A DNA stretch of 64,000 nt from Ambrosia x helenae (lineage: Eukaryota; Streptophyta; Magnoliopsida; Asterales; Asteraceae): contig CM061233.1 of the NCBI GenBank assembly GCA_030844895.1, positions 90,233,563-90,297,562 on the forward strand, written 5' to 3'. The notes under the pieces were generated by a model, which saw only the letters and a list, made by a program, of their open reading frames with translations, made no database searches and was not told the DNA's origin. The position numbers and the translations under genes were made by a program. Below, one piece after another: positions 42,825-54,214 of the stretch (the first letter of the stretch is position 1; each line of letters opens with the position of its first letter).

Positions 42825-44512
42825 TGGTCCACCACTTGAAAACCTTCTTCGCTAACCTTCTTTAAAAGAGTATCCCTAAAGTCTGCCATATTGTCTGCTC
42901 CCAACACCTTAGCGAACTCAATAGTATCCCCCACTTCTGCTTCCACTCCCAAGTTAACATTCAAATCCAAACACGACCTGTTGTCATTACGAATAGTCAC
43001 ATTCTCCAAACCACTAAAACCACCTTCCTGGTGAGGAGCCGAACCCACCTCTTCATGAGCCAAGAACGGTGCATTGACCACATCACTGAACCGGTTCAAA
43101 TCAATCGTTTCTTCCCCTTCACGACTCCTCTTCTTAGGACGTTCTTGCCCAGATGGTGATCCATTCCTACTACCACTTGAATTTCGCCTTCTAGAAAACT
43201 TCCTACCTTTCTTTTTTCCCTTCACTCCCTCATTCATAATCCCATCACTCCCTTCAATCACCTCGTTCACAGTCGCAAAACTGTTCTCCTGATCCCCACT
43301 TCCTACAACCGGCTCAGTGTGCAAACTCTCCCGAGTCACTTCCACTTGTTCCTCCTCTTCTATATCGTTTACAAGTGCTTCTGTCCTATTATCATCCTTT
43401 GAGGAAAAACTCTCATCCTCTTCCAAATCATATAAGCATTCAGGACTCCACTCCCCCATATCCTCCTCTACCACCACCTCAAAATTCATGTCTCTCCACT
43501 TAATATTCACTTTTTTAGCAATCCTATCAACCAAGTTGACCAAAACCCCAACACACCCATAAGATAAATCCCTACCACCTTCAAGAAATTTTGTAGTTTG
43601 TATCACCGTACCAAGTTTTTCCGCAACACTATCCAAAACAACTGTGTGAGCTAGGTGTAGAGGCAAACCGTAAATCTTCAACCAAGCGATCCGTTCGAAG
43701 TCTATAATCTGCCCATTCCATGCTTCAACACACTCGAAATACTCCGTCCAATCCTCCTTCCCTGCTAAGAACAGTGACCGTTCTATCCCACCCCGAAATA
43801 CTAACATCACATGGAATCCTCCAATATACTTGATCTCAATATCCAAATCAGAAATTTCTTTCAGGATCTTCTTCAAATCTGTCAACACATAGAACTTCTT
43901 GACTCTAACCACTACCCCTTTTTCAAATAAATCACTGAATGCAACGACACTATCCTCCACCACCACTTCAGGCACATCGTGGGTCCTTTCCTTGTTCAGA
44001 AGAGTATCCACAAACGACCTATTCCCAACCTTAGGGTTCACAGTAGCCTTCTCCTTCGCCGGCCCACCCTCATCCCTATCAGGAAACATGTTATTGTCAT
44101 TCGCTTCTTGACTATCTTGGGCCACCGGTTTCCACTGTTTATCATCACTCCTCATCACCCTTTCACCATCAACAAACCTTGCCAATACGATGAACAACTT
44201 ATAGCTTCCTATCCACACATCTTTCAAACGCTTTTCCAATTCTAGCGGATCCTTGACATTACGAAACGCAACAAACCTAAACCTCTTACCCAACCTATCC
44301 AGTTTACGAGCAATATACGTACCAATAATATCTCCATAACCTTTGAGCACACCAAAGAGATCAGCAGACGAGCACCCATTAGGCAGATTAGAGACGAAGT
44401 ATTTCGTTCCTAACGTCGGAGACGGATGAGACTGCTTGTTTTCTTGTCTTCTACCCTTCCTAGCCGGCGCATCATACCATTGATTGACCTTGTAACGATC
44501 CCGTGCCGCCAT
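42821..44512 (-). CDS. LINE ORF1: RRM-containing RNA-binding protein
   Basis: 563 codons, intact. An RNA-recognition motif lies at about residues 35-115 (TKYFVSNLPNGCSSADLFGV for RNP2; GKRFRFVAFRNVKDPLE for RNP1). A second domain (~195-345: KFYVLTDLKKILKEI, IDFERIAWLKIYGLPLHLAH) resembles the plant DUF4283/zinc-knuckle-associated region. The C-terminal part is acidic, then basic with nuclear-signal-like KGKKKGRKFSRRR and RPKKRSREGEE. ORF1 proteins coat LINE RNA into the transposition particle. Its TGA overlaps the ATG of ORF2 (42821-42824), suggesting coupled translation. Confidence 0.9.
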   Translation of the reverse strand: MAARDRYKVNQWYDAPARKGRRQENKQSHPSPTLGTKYFVSNLPNGCSSADLFGVLKGYGDIIGTYIARKLDRLGKRFRFVAFRNVKDPLELEKRLKDVWIGSYKLFIVLARFVDGERVMRSDDKQWKPVAQDSQEANDNNMFPDRDEGGPAKEKATVNPKVGNRSFVDTLLNKERTHDVPEVVVEDSVVAFSDLFEKGVVVRVKKFYVLTDLKKILKEISDLDIEIKYIGGFHVMLVFRGGIERSLFLAGKEDWTEYFECVEAWNGQIIDFERIAWLKIYGLPLHLAHTVVLDSVAEKLGTVIQTTKFLEGGRDLSYGCVGVLVNLVDRIAKKVNIKWRDMNFEVVVEEDMGEWSPECLYDLEEDESFSSKDDNRTEALVNDIEEEEQVEVTRESLHTEPVVGSGDQENSFATVNEVIEGSDGIMNEGVKGKKKGRKFSRRRNSSGSRNGSPSGQERPKKRSREGEETIDLNRFSDVVNAPFLAHEEVGSAPHQEGGFSGLENVTIRNDNRSCLDLNVNLGVEAEVGDTIEFAKVLGADNMADFRDTLLKKVSEEGFQVVDQ

Positions 44513-44603
44513 GCAGATGAAAAATCCAGTTCGCCGCCTTTCGCCTTCCTGTTTTTTCGGAGCTAGGGTTTTTGGTCAATGGTTTGTAACGAAGATAAAT
44601 AAG

Positions 44604-44734
44604 TAATAGATTATAATTAGCCATAATTAGTCATTGTGTATTCTTGGTAAACTATATGTATTTATGTATACCATTAATCCCTTCCATATGTAGAGGGACT
44701 AATCATTGTATTTAATCATGGTCAATGAATGAGA
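44604..44734 (+). repeat. truncated 5' LTR
   Basis: TAATAGATTATAATTAG through CAATGAATGAGAA, matching 48931-49061; the expected leading TG and the last ~30 bp are missing. Confidence 0.8.
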
Positions 44735-47700
44735 ACCAAGAACCTTGGGAATGTATCGATGCCATCGTCCTACAATGGATTTATGGCACTATTACCCAGG
44801 ACCTTGTCCATACAATAATGGTTAAAAATACCTCTGCCTATGATGCCTGGTGCCGCCTGAAAAACCTATTCCTTGACAACCAAGCTGCCCGAATCATCGC
44901 CTTACAAAACAAATTTTTCAATACCCGCCTAGACCGATTTTCCAACATATCCTCATATTGTCAACATATGAAACTCCTTTATAACCAACTCACCAGTTTA
45001 GGTGCCAATGTCACCGAAGACCAACTAGTAATGCAAATCCTCACCGGCCTCACCGAACAATATGAAACCATCTCCCTAATCCTCCAACAAACCAAACCGT
45101 TACCCGATTTCTATACTACCCGTTCTAACCTATGTCAAGTAGAAGACCAAAAGAAAAATCAAACCTCTCTCTCGGCTCAATCCGCTGGAACCACCCTCAA
45201 CACATACACTTCCAACCCGTCCCAATCCAACGACACACGAAACGCTAACCCGTCCGATGGTACCGATCGCGGCGTGGCCGAGGCCGTGCCGAGCCGTGTG
45301 GTCGTGGATCCTACGGCCAGGGTCGCTTTCAACAAACTACCTGGCAAACCCCAAACCCGTGGCAACCTCACACCTGGGCCCGCTACCCACCACAGACCCA
45401 ATCGCAACCTCCTAACCCTTCACAAACACCTTGGGCCCAATGGTCATACCCCCTACCCATATCCCTCCAGCCCATTTCAATACTACCCTACACATCCTCA
45501 AGCCTTTTCCCCATACCCACCTAACCAAGCGGCCCATCAGCCTTCTGCCACAGGCCCGCACCAGACTTCTCAGGCCCCGTCAGCCGACAAACTCAGCGTG
45601 TCTCTTAGCCCTAAACCTGGCCCATCTCAGGCGGCCCAATCATACTCTGCATCATATTCCCCTACGGACATCGCTCAAGCCCTATACAATCTGGCACTAC
45701 AAAATAATGATTCTTCTTGCACCATGGACACCGGGGCAACAGGTACAATGTCTCCTCAATCTGATAAGTTCCCCTCTATTTTTAATTCTAGCATTGTTCG
45801 CAACATTATTGTTGGGGATGGTAAAACCATTCCGGTTTTAGACCAAGGCAATATTACTTTACCACCACCATTCCCACCCTTTAAACTTAATAATGTTTTA
45901 TATGCCCTAACCTAGTCAAAAACCTTATATCCGTCCGTCGTTTTACAATTGATAACCATTTGTCTGTGGAATTTGACCCGTATGGTTTTACTGTGAAGGA
46001 CCTACAGACCAAGAAACCTATCCTACGGTGCAATAGCTCGGGGGATCTCTACACTCTCAGCCCGTCCAACATCACCAACCTTACAACTGCTTCCACTTTT
46101 GCAGCCATTTCTCAAGACATTTGGCATCAACGGCTCGGTCACCCAGGCCCAACTATTTTGAATAATTTAAAAACTTCTAGTAGTATTACTAGCAGTTCTT
46201 TAAATATTAAAACTTGCAGTGCTTGTATTTTTGGTAAACACACCAGACTTCCTTTTGTTACTTCTAATACAAGTACACGTATGCCATTTGATCTTATTCA
46301 TAGTGATGTTTGGACCTCTCCCATCATGTCTAATGGGGGTTATCGCTATTATGTGTTGTTTTTGGATGATTTCACCAATTTTTTGTGGACCTACCCTATT
46401 GCCCGAAAATCAGACGTCTTTGCCATGTTCACAAAATTTAACAATCTTATTAAAACCCAATTCAACACTAATATAAACAACTTCAATGTGACAACGGTCG
46501 TGAGTATGCCAACAATCAATTTTATAATTATTGCACTTCAAACGGCATGCACTTTCGTTTCTCTTGTCCTCACACCTCTTCTCTAAATGGCAAAGCCGAA
46601 CGTAAAATTCGGACCATCAACAACCTCATGCGTACCCTCTTAGCCCATTCCTCTATGCCCACAACCTACTGGGCCCATGCCTTGACACCGCCACTTACCT
46701 ACTTAACATTATCCCAAGTAAAATGCACAATTTCCAAAACCCCACCCAACGCCTTTATCAATACATGCCCACCTATGACCACCTTCGTGTGTTCGGGTGT
46801 ATATGTTACCCTCTCAATCCACACACCACAATCCATAAACTAGCCTATCGCTCCCACCCTTGTGTATTCTTGGGATACACATCCAATCATAGAGGGTACA
46901 AGTGCCTTTACATCCAAACCCGTTCCATTACAATTAATCGTCATGTACTTTTTGACGAAACCATATTCCCATTTGCCAAGTCCCACAAAATTACCCCACA
47001 CACATATAACTTTCTAGATAACCCCCCTCATCCATCCCTCTATTCGCCTACCACTGTTTCACCAAACACACCATTAGACCCTCCCCTTACCCCACCCCAA
47101 TCCCCTTCACAAATCCACTTACCTCCCTCTGACCATACTTCGGCCCCAAACCCTAAGCCCACCCTCACATCCAAACTCCCAGTCCAATCATCCTCTCGGC
47201 CCAAGCCACTTTCCATCACCTTTGGCCCAAACAGAACATCACTCTTCCACCATCACACCACCTACTCAGTCCCCTATACCGCACCCACCACCACCTCCCC
47301 CGACACGCACCATGCACACCCGGGCCATGTCCGGTATCTCAAAACCCAAACAAATATTTAACTTATCCACCTCGACCGTTACACCATTACCAAAGAACCC
47401 CAAAGATGCCTTGTCTAAAGCGAAGTGGTATAATGCCATGCAAAACGAATTTTATGCTTTAATTAAAAACAAGACTTGGGAACGTGTCCCGAGACATCAT
47501 GATATGCATATTATTCGTAGCATGTGGATTTTCCGCCATAAATACAGGTCTAATGGTACGCGGGAGCGATATAAAGCTCGTCTAGTCTGTGATGGCAGGA
47601 AACAGGAAATTGGGGTTGATTGTGGGGAAACATTTAGCCCGGTTATTAAACCGGCCACCATTTGCACTGTGTTGACTTTGGCACTATCTCAGTCATGGCC

Positions 47701-48928
47701 CATACACCAGTTGGATGTCACTAATACATTCTTACATGGACATCTTACTGAGATAGTTTATATGTATCAACGTATGGGGTTTAGACATCGGGATTATCCT
47801 GACCACGTTTGTAGATTGACGAAGTCTCTTTATGGTCTCAAACAGCACCCCGGGCGTGGTACCAAAGATCTACTGATTTTGTTCTTTCTATTGGTTTCTT
47901 GCAGAGTAAATGTGACAACTCCCTTTTCACCTACCACCACGGGGGTGACATAGCTTACTTACTTATTTATGTTGATGATATTATACTCACCACTTCTTCA
48001 GATTCTCTTAGGAAGAAGCTCATGGACAGCCTAGCGGCTGAATTTGCCATGAAAGATCTTGGTCCTCTTAGTCATTTCTTGGGCATCAATGTTTCTAGAA
48101 CAGCTAACCAGATGTTTCTCTCTCAAAAATCATATGCCCTTGATATAGTTAGTCGTGCAGGTATGGACTCATGCAACCCCGTTGCCACACCAGTTGACAC
48201 AAACCCAAAGCTAAGTGCTACTTCAGGCGCTCCATTTGAGAACCCTTCTCTATATCGTAGTCTGCCTGGGGCACTACAATACCTCACTTTTACCAGGCCT
48301 GGCATCACTTATGCAGTTCAACAAATATGTATTCACATGCATAATCCTACTAGTGATCATTGGAATGCTCTAAAACACATAATCAGGTACATTCGTGGCA
48401 CTGCTGACTTTGGACTCACATTTTCAGCCTGCACAGATCTATCTCTTCGGGCCTACACTGATGCTGACTGGGCAGGATGCCCAGATACTCATCGCTCTAC
48501 TTCGGGGTATTGTGTTTACATGGGTTCTAATTTATTATCTCGGTCGTCAAAACGACAAACCACTATTTCTCGATCAAGTGCCGAGCAGAATACAGAGTTG
48601 TTGCTAATGTTGTTGCTGAAGTTTGCTGGATACGCAATCTCCTTCTAGAGCTACGCCATCCTTTATCCAGGGCCACTCTGATATACTGTGACAACATCAG
48701 TGCCATTTACCTATCTCATAACCCAGTTCAGCATCAACATACCAAAACATATTGAACTGGATATCCACTTCGTTCGAGAACAGGTTCAACGCGGCACCAT
48801 TCGAGTACTTCACACTCCTACACGACTCTAAGTTGCTGATATCTTCACCAAAGGTCTACCTCGCATACTTTTTGAAGATTTCCACTCCAGTCTCAACATT
48901 CGCCCTCCTCTTGCTTCGACTGCGGGGG
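44725..48928 (+). pseudogene. copia Gag-Pol polyprotein (broken)
   Basis: First frame (44725-45915): MNEN from the LTR, then Gag (PWECIDAIVLQWIYGTITQD, LDNQAARIIALQNKF), a Pro-rich linker without a recognisable CCHC knuckle, and protease (TMDTGATGTMSP, ~45725). Next: GAG-pre-integrase and integrase (WHQRLGHPGPTILNNL, CSACIFGKHTRLPF, HSDVWTSPIMSNGGYRYYVL, 45960-46586), integrase end (LNGKAERKIRTINNLMRTLL), RT start (WYNAMQNEFYALIKNKTW; QLDVTNTFLHGHL), RT motif LIYVDDIILT (~47965), RNase H (AYTDADWAGCPDTHRSTSGY, ~48455) and a degraded C-terminus to 48928. At least five frame changes. Domain order PR-IN-RT-RH defines copia; Ale-like is by resemblance. Confidence 0.85.
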
Positions 48929-49092
48929 TGTAATAGATTATAATTAGCCATAATTAGTCATTGTGTATTCTTGGTAAACTATATGTATTTATGCATACCA
49001 TTAATCTCTTCCATATGTAGAGGGACTAATCATTGTATTTAATCATGGTCAATGAATGAGAATCACAAGCATTGAACCACAATTGTCTAACA
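48929..49092 (+). repeat. 3' LTR of the Ale-like copia element
   Basis: TGTAATAGATT ... TTGTCTAACA, 164 bp, preceded by the polypurine tract GCGGGGG (48922-48928). Very short for an autonomous copia LTR. Confidence 0.8.
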
Positions 49093-49339
49093 AGAAGAAA
49101 ATGGAAAAACTTCACATTATTGAATCTACTACAATGGCTTTATAAATAGCCTTACACAGTAACTTGGTAAACAATAAAATAACAACTACTCCTAAAGACT
49201 AGCACAAACTTATGACCTATAGCCTTCCAACGTACACTTTTCTCAACTACACATCCATGGAATTCGGTCAAACAGTCAACCTATAATACCAAGTACAACT
49301 ACTAACAATTATTAAATAAACTATATAGTAAAACATAAA

Positions 49340-49622
49340 GGGAAAATGGCCAAAATAACCCCTTGACCGGGCGTTTTTGCATAGATAGCCCTCTCCCGGT
49401 CTTTGGAGAGACCGGTCACGGTTTCCAATAGGGCTGAACCGTCTTCCGAGAGCCTTTGGTTTCCAACCAGTAGCAACCCAACACGTGGCGGTTACGATCC
49501 CGATGTCTGCCACCCGTCTCCCGTGGCGGCTTGAGACGTGTTAGGGCCGCCAAGCCGTCTCCGGTGGGGTCCCTGAGACGGTTCACCAACGGCTCAATTT
49601 AAGCCGACTTCGACTCGGCTTA
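49340..49622 (+). repeat. left terminal inverted repeat of the Mutator-like element
   Basis: About 283 bp matching the complement of 61451-61735 at roughly 95% by eye; similarity ends after CTCGGCTTA. Shared landmarks: GACCGGTCACGG, GGTTTCCAACCAGTAGCAAC, ACACGTGGCGGTTACGATCC, GCTCAATTTAAGCCG. Confidence 0.95.
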
Positions 49623-49860
49623 TAATAAAATAATATATCCGATCCCACCGAAGACGGCTCCTGAGCCGGTTCGGGTACGCAAAAGCCGTCTCCGGTGACG
49701 TCTTTTAAAAAGTTGTCAACCGTCTCCTGAGACGTCAGCGGGTACTACAAAGACGGCTTCCGGTACCGTCTTTGTACTGTTTCTGCACCGACTCGGTGCC
49801 GGACGTCGTACATTGCCGGAGACGTTTTCGGTGATGTGACGTCAATGACGAACCGTTTGT
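49540..49860. repeat. left subterminal CCGTCTC/GAGACGG cluster
   Basis: At least eight copies or near-copies of CCGTCTC, GAGACGG, AGACGGC or GAGACGT in both orientations, GC-rich against an AT-rich element. Subterminal repeats of this kind usually bind a transposase; here that is inference. Confidence 0.7.
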
Positions 49861-49956
49861 TATAAAATTAGTAAATTTTGTAACAATTTTGTTTGAATTT
49901 TTTCTTGTATTCCTTATTTTTCTTTAAAAGTGTTAAAAAAAGTTGTGTTGTTAAAA

Positions 49957-52360
49957 ATGGTTAGTTTTATAATCTATAGTGGAGGCAGGTGGGAAGTTGT
50001 CAACGGTCGAATGGAATACGTTGTTGATAATAGCTGTAAAAGACGTGGTTTTGAAATTGATGCAAATATCTCGTATCTTAGTTTTTTAAATGTAGTTCCG
50101 ATATGTGTGAGATTCCAAACATTTCAAGGTTATCTTATAAAATGTCAGCTTTCGATGATGCAATCGACATTTTTAATGAACGTGATGTATGTTTTCTTTT
50201 TAAAGTTGCTTTGCAAAACCCCCCATGAAGTATTGAAGTTGTATGTTGTAGATGAACCAGGTGTCGGTTCGTCTAGTAATGCTCATTTAAATGACGTACC
50301 TTCAAATGATTCAAAAGTCCCTGATCTAAATGTGTCTATAGAAAATTTTGATCATTACACACCATATGGGTGTTTTGGAAATTTCGATGATGAGAAAGCT
50401 GAAAAAGAAGAATTTTATGGAATCCAAGTCCTGAATTGTTTTCAGAGATAACCAAAACCTCTTTAGTTTTTTTCTGAAGGTTCTGTATTTCGTAACAAAG
50501 ATGAATTGAAATTGCAGTTAGGAAATTTTTGTTTGTCTGAACGTTTTTCCTATAAAGTAGACAGGTCATCTAAAACGAGGTACGAAATTTAATGTGTAGT
50601 TAATGATTGTGATTGGCAATTTAGGTCACGTTCTGTCCCAACTTCAGGCACGTTTTATGTTACATTTTTTAACAACAACCACACATGTTCTAAAACTCAA
50701 ACACATCCCCATCTTCGTCAAGCTAACCCACAAGTAATTGGTAGCATACTGAAGTACCAATTACGAGATACTAGACGTGTTTATCGTGGAAACGAAATAG
50801 TACAAGATTTTCGAGAAAGATTTAAGGTTGATATATCATATACTCAAGCATGGCGGGGGAAGTGTCATGCACTTCAGCTTTTGCAAGGAAGTAGCAAACA
50901 ATCATTTTCTAAGCTTCCATTCTACTGCTATAATTTGCGAAATGCAAATCCAGGGACTGTTACTGAGATTAGAACTGATGAAGACAATCGTTTTGAAATG
51001 CTTTTTATTGCCATTGGTGCAACGGTCAGTAAAATATTTTTACCTATTTTTATACCAACTTAAATAAATTATTGATGTTTTGGTTTACTGAAGTCTAAAA
51101 TTTATCTGTTTTTCATTTTATTAAATTGATTCGGAGTTTTCTTCTGTCTTTAAGACCGGTCATTATTATAGACGCGGCACACTTAAAAGGTGAGTTTAAG
51201 GGAACGTTATTCCTTGCTGTTGGCATGGATGGTAACAACCAAATTTTACCCGTTGGATATGGTATCGGCAAATCCGAGGACGGTGAGAGTTGGACGTGGT
51301 TCTTATCGAAACTTAAAGAGTGTATCGGTGAGCACCCGGATTTGGCGATCATATCTGACAGAGCCAACTCAATAGATTTGGCAGTTCGGAAGGTTTTTCC
51401 TAATGCCTTTCACGGGTTGTGTTGTCGACATTTGATGGTGAACTTAAAGATATCAAAAAGCAAAAAGAAGGATTTAAAGACACTGTGGTGGAACACTTGT
51501 AAAGCTTACCGGGTGTCTGATTTTGAACGAAAGTTTTAACGCGCTGTGTGCAGCCCTACCACGGGTTAGGAATACTCTATTGAGTATCAGTTTACATAAG
51601 TGGTCTCAGAGCACACTGTTCGGGGAAACGATATCATTATATGATATCTAACAGTGTAGAGTCAATGAACGCCTTATCTAAGGACGAACGAAAAGTTCCA
51701 ATCACCCATTTGGTTGAATTTTTTAGACAAAAACTTCAACAATGGTATTACGAATGCCGAAATGAGGCTATTCAAAATAAACACGTACTGACTCCTTTCG
51801 CGGTACAAAAAATTTTGTTGATCCTGTCTAATGAAACATGCAGTTGTTGTGTTCCCCAGATATCTGGTTTCCCATGTGGCCACATGATTGCAGTATCAAA
51901 ATTATTGAAGGAAAAGGACTGCAGTCATTATACATCACCTTGGTATAGCAACCAGTTTTATAAAACAACATATGAAGAGGCCATTTATCCTTTACCCCAC
52001 AGGTCTGAATGGGAGACGCCAGAGTATTTGATTCCTCTACAACCAACACATATCACAAAACGACAGTCGGGACGTCCTCGTGAAAATAAACGAATTTTAT
52101 CGAGAGGCGAGGAACCTACGCCTGTATATTGCAGTCGTTGTAAAACTTACGGTCATCAATGTGACCGATGTTCAGCTCCTGTTGCCTCACTATCAAAATC
52201 TGCCAGGCGTGGTTCAAAGAAAGAAAATAATCATCAAACACCGTCCCCCACTTTCGTTGAAGCACATGACTTTGAAGAATATGTAATTCATAATACCTGT
52301 TCGACTGTTAACCTTGCTGATTTTTTTCGTGGTGCTATTTACTTTAATTTATTTACTTAA
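49957..52360 (+). pseudogene. MuDR-type transposase (mudrA-like), decayed
   Basis: N-terminal segment from MVSFIIYSGGRWEV (PB1-like start) stops at 50451. In other frames follow a MuDR N-terminal domain (FFEGSVFRNKDELKLQLGNF, CDWQFRSRSVP, NNHTCSKT) with an in-frame stop near 50590, then a probable intron (~51025-51135), then the DDE core: first D in VIIIDAAHLKGEFKG (51170), second in IISDRANSIDLA (51355), E in NSVESMNAL (51655). A SWIM zinc finger (CSCCVPQISGFPCGHM, ~51840) and a CCHC knuckle (CSRCKTYGHQCDRC, ~52130) complete it. Frame breaks near 51530 and 51635. All three acidic residues remain, but the reading frame does not, so this copy is probably non-autonomous unless the lesions are sequence errors. 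Confidence 0.88.
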
Positions 52361-52439
52361 CAATATTTATAACATAAAATTGCAAATAACTTCGATATAT
52401 CAAGTTTTACATCAATACATAAACTAGGTAGACAAAGAT

Positions 52440-53466
52440 TTAAATATTTGACGGTGCAAAACGACCAGCATAAATTTCATCTGCCATGAAACGTCTGAAT
52501 CTCATGCAGGCATCATGTAGGCTGCTTTCTCTCCAAGTCAATGACATGTTTTGAACAAGATTTCTCAGCAACATACAAACGATTACCCCTGAATGTCGAC
52601 CAATGCGACTATTGGTGACAGGCTAGACAACATCCCCCCAAAATTGTAATGATTCAACTTCGTTTCTACCAGACTTTTGCCAGTACGTTATAGCCCCCAG
52701 AAACCATATGAAAGCAGATTCAAATTCTATAAGAATTTGATGAATTTTTCTATGAATGCAAAAAGTATCACTGCAATCTATGGGACTACAGTTATTTGGG
52801 AAATACACTGTTACTTGTAGTAATTTCATGTCAACTTGTAGAACAAACCAGTTTTCATCGTCTATCGAGGCTGGTATATATACCTGAAAATTACAGTCCA
52901 AAACGAAATGTAGATTTTATACAGCACGATAAAGAGGTATAAATATATAAAAAAACAGTATTTTACCATATCAACTTCCCAAAGAGGTGGATATATTCTT
53001 CTCGAGCCGTTTGCGTAGCTATAAGCATGGTGATCTTGTTCAATAATTAGGCTATAGAAATTAGGGGGAAGAACACTCCAAAGACCATAACTACATGTTG
53101 TTGGTCTTCTTTGTCGTTCAATGTCCCTTAACGACATCAATTTGTTGCACCATGCACGAACATGCTGTAAATAAATGTTAATAAAATCACAAAAATATTA
53201 TCATTTCATATAACGTATAACGTAATAGTCATAGTATTTACCGTGTTTTGAAGATATCCGCTTCCACAGTACCCTACAATACCACCCCACCACTCTTTGT
53301 TTAATGGTGTATGCCCCATATAGGTTGTATAGCAACATGTGCTATCACCATCGTAGTAAAACTCAAGAACATTTGGAGCCCAAAAACTTGATTGGTTATG
53401 TGGATTTACCCAAATTGTGTTCTCTACGGGAGCAGGAATGTTAGTCATTATGCTATTAAAATACAT
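52440..53466 (-). pseudogene. Ulp1-fold protein lacking the catalytic triad (minus strand)
   Basis: Three exons. Exon 1 (53466-53242): MTNIPAPVENTIW, WAPNVLEFYYDG, EWWGGIVGYCGSGYLQNT, then GTAAAT donor. Exon 2 (53164-52967): HVRAWCNKLMSLRDIERQ, WSVLPPNFYSLI, YPPLWEVDM, then GTAAAA. Exon 3 (52883-52440): VYIPASIDDENWFVLQVDMK, then an in-frame TAG at 52623, then SRIGRHSGVIVCMLLRNLV and CMRFRRFMADEIYAGRFAPS. The layout matches a C48/Ulp1 SUMO-protease domain, but the His of the HW motif is Asn (ENW), the Asp is replaced (VYFPN), and the Cys position in the GDCGVWVC motif reads HSGVIVC. Catalysis is therefore unlikely. Paralogous to the gene at 58102-59140. Divergent from the GRF gene. Confidence 0.72.
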
Positions 53467-53689
53467 GTGAAATGAGGTTGTATATAAGGACCTAGGTTGA
53501 TAGGTGTACCAATATCGGGTGGAATTTGTTCCTGTGGTTTGTTAAAAATTGCCACTTTCATCCACAGGGACTAAAATGACAAAAAAATGAAACCCCAAGG
53601 ACTAAATTGACAAAATAAAAAGAATTGGAAGAATGTAGCAATTTTTGACAAACGTTAGGGACTAAATTGGCAATAACTCTTTCGTTTTT

Positions 53690-53697
53690 TATAAATA
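53690..53697 (+). promoter_or_regulatory. TATA box of the GRF gene
   Basis: TATAAATA 55 bp before the ATG at 53752. Confidence 0.6.
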
Positions 53698-53751
53698 TAC
53701 CTACCACCCACCGTTCATCATCAATTGTGTAGAGGTTTATGTACCATCACC

Positions 53752-54064
53752 ATGTCTCAGTCATCATCTTCATCTTCAAGGTCTTCATCTAGACGATTTA
53801 GCAGGTCAAGAGAAATATGTTCATGCGGTGCAACTACACGTATACTTATCTCCAGAACTGATGCAAACCCGGATAGAGACTTCGTGTGTTGCGTAAGTAT
53901 TAAATTTTAATATTTATCTTGTGCTTTTAATGATCATCAAATAACTGTTTTTTTTTAAACCACAGACTGCTGGTTGTGGATTTATTAGGTGGGTAGAAGC
54001 ATCAGAATGTTTCAGGTGCAAAAAAATCGTTCCGGGGTTGAGGCAATCGTTAGACGAGCAATAA
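53752..54064 (+). CDS. small GRF-type zinc-finger protein (two exons)
   Basis: Exon 1 53752-53892, intron 53893-53965 (GTAAGT ... CCACAG), exon 2 53966-54064; 79 residues. A Ser/Arg-rich head (MSQSSSSSSRSSSRRFSRSR) precedes the zinc finger: CSCGATTRILISRT, NPDRDF, CC then TAGCGFIRWVEASECF, with the Cys and His/Cys ligands and the NP.R.F signature of GRF fingers. GRF fingers bind nucleic acid or mediate protein contacts in topoisomerase III, APE2 and many plant transposon-associated proteins. The frame is fully open after splicing and the intron interrupts the finger, so it looks functional. C-terminal tail after the finger is short. Lies between the two Ulp1-related minus-strand genes. Confidence 0.82.
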
Positions 54065-54214
54065 GCTTTGGCTAGAAAATACCGTTTGCAGGCGAGACTG
54101 TTGAAGTTACTTTTGGTAGTTAGTTGGGTTTTGTTTGCATATCTACTAATGTAACACAAGAGGAGTAGTAATAATAATGACATGTAAATTAATTAACATT
54201 AGTAATATTAAGGT

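Larger units (their letters stand above)
39087..44599 (-). mobile_element. full-length L1-type LINE
   Basis: Non-LTR retrotransposon with a 16-bp target duplication, TTGTAACGAAGATAAA (39087-39102 and 44584-44599). A T13 run at 39104-39116 is the poly(A) tail (minus strand). Body ~5.48 kb with ORF1 and ORF2 and a 5' leader of only ~70 bp before ORF1. Inserted into LTR A of the small LTR element; LTR B keeps the empty site (TTGTACCGAAGATAAA, ~62668). Close to intact, so recently active. Confidence 0.93.
44599..49097 (+). mobile_element. Ty1-copia element (Ale-like), 5' deleted
   Basis: Flanked by ATAAG (44599-44603) and AGAAG (49093-49097); LTR B of the host element has AGAAG at the empty site, so the left copy mutated once. 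The 3' LTR is 164 bp (48929-49092). The left end matches only its first ~131 bp and then runs directly into gag, so the end of the 5' LTR, the primer site and the start of gag are deleted. Pol is frameshifted. Lies directly beside the LINE. Confidence 0.82.

Noticed and set aside
43074..43562. Serine/proline-rich plus-strand frames across 40.7-44.2 kb
   Set aside because: Shadows of the LINE ORFs on the opposite strand, which carry real domains.
49268..49513. Open frame MADIGIVTATCWVATGWKPK on the minus strand, repeated at 61562-61789 on the plus strand
   Set aside because: Both copies are the same piece of the terminal inverted repeat; the frame is open because the TIR is GC-rich, and the tails diverge. 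No family resemblance.
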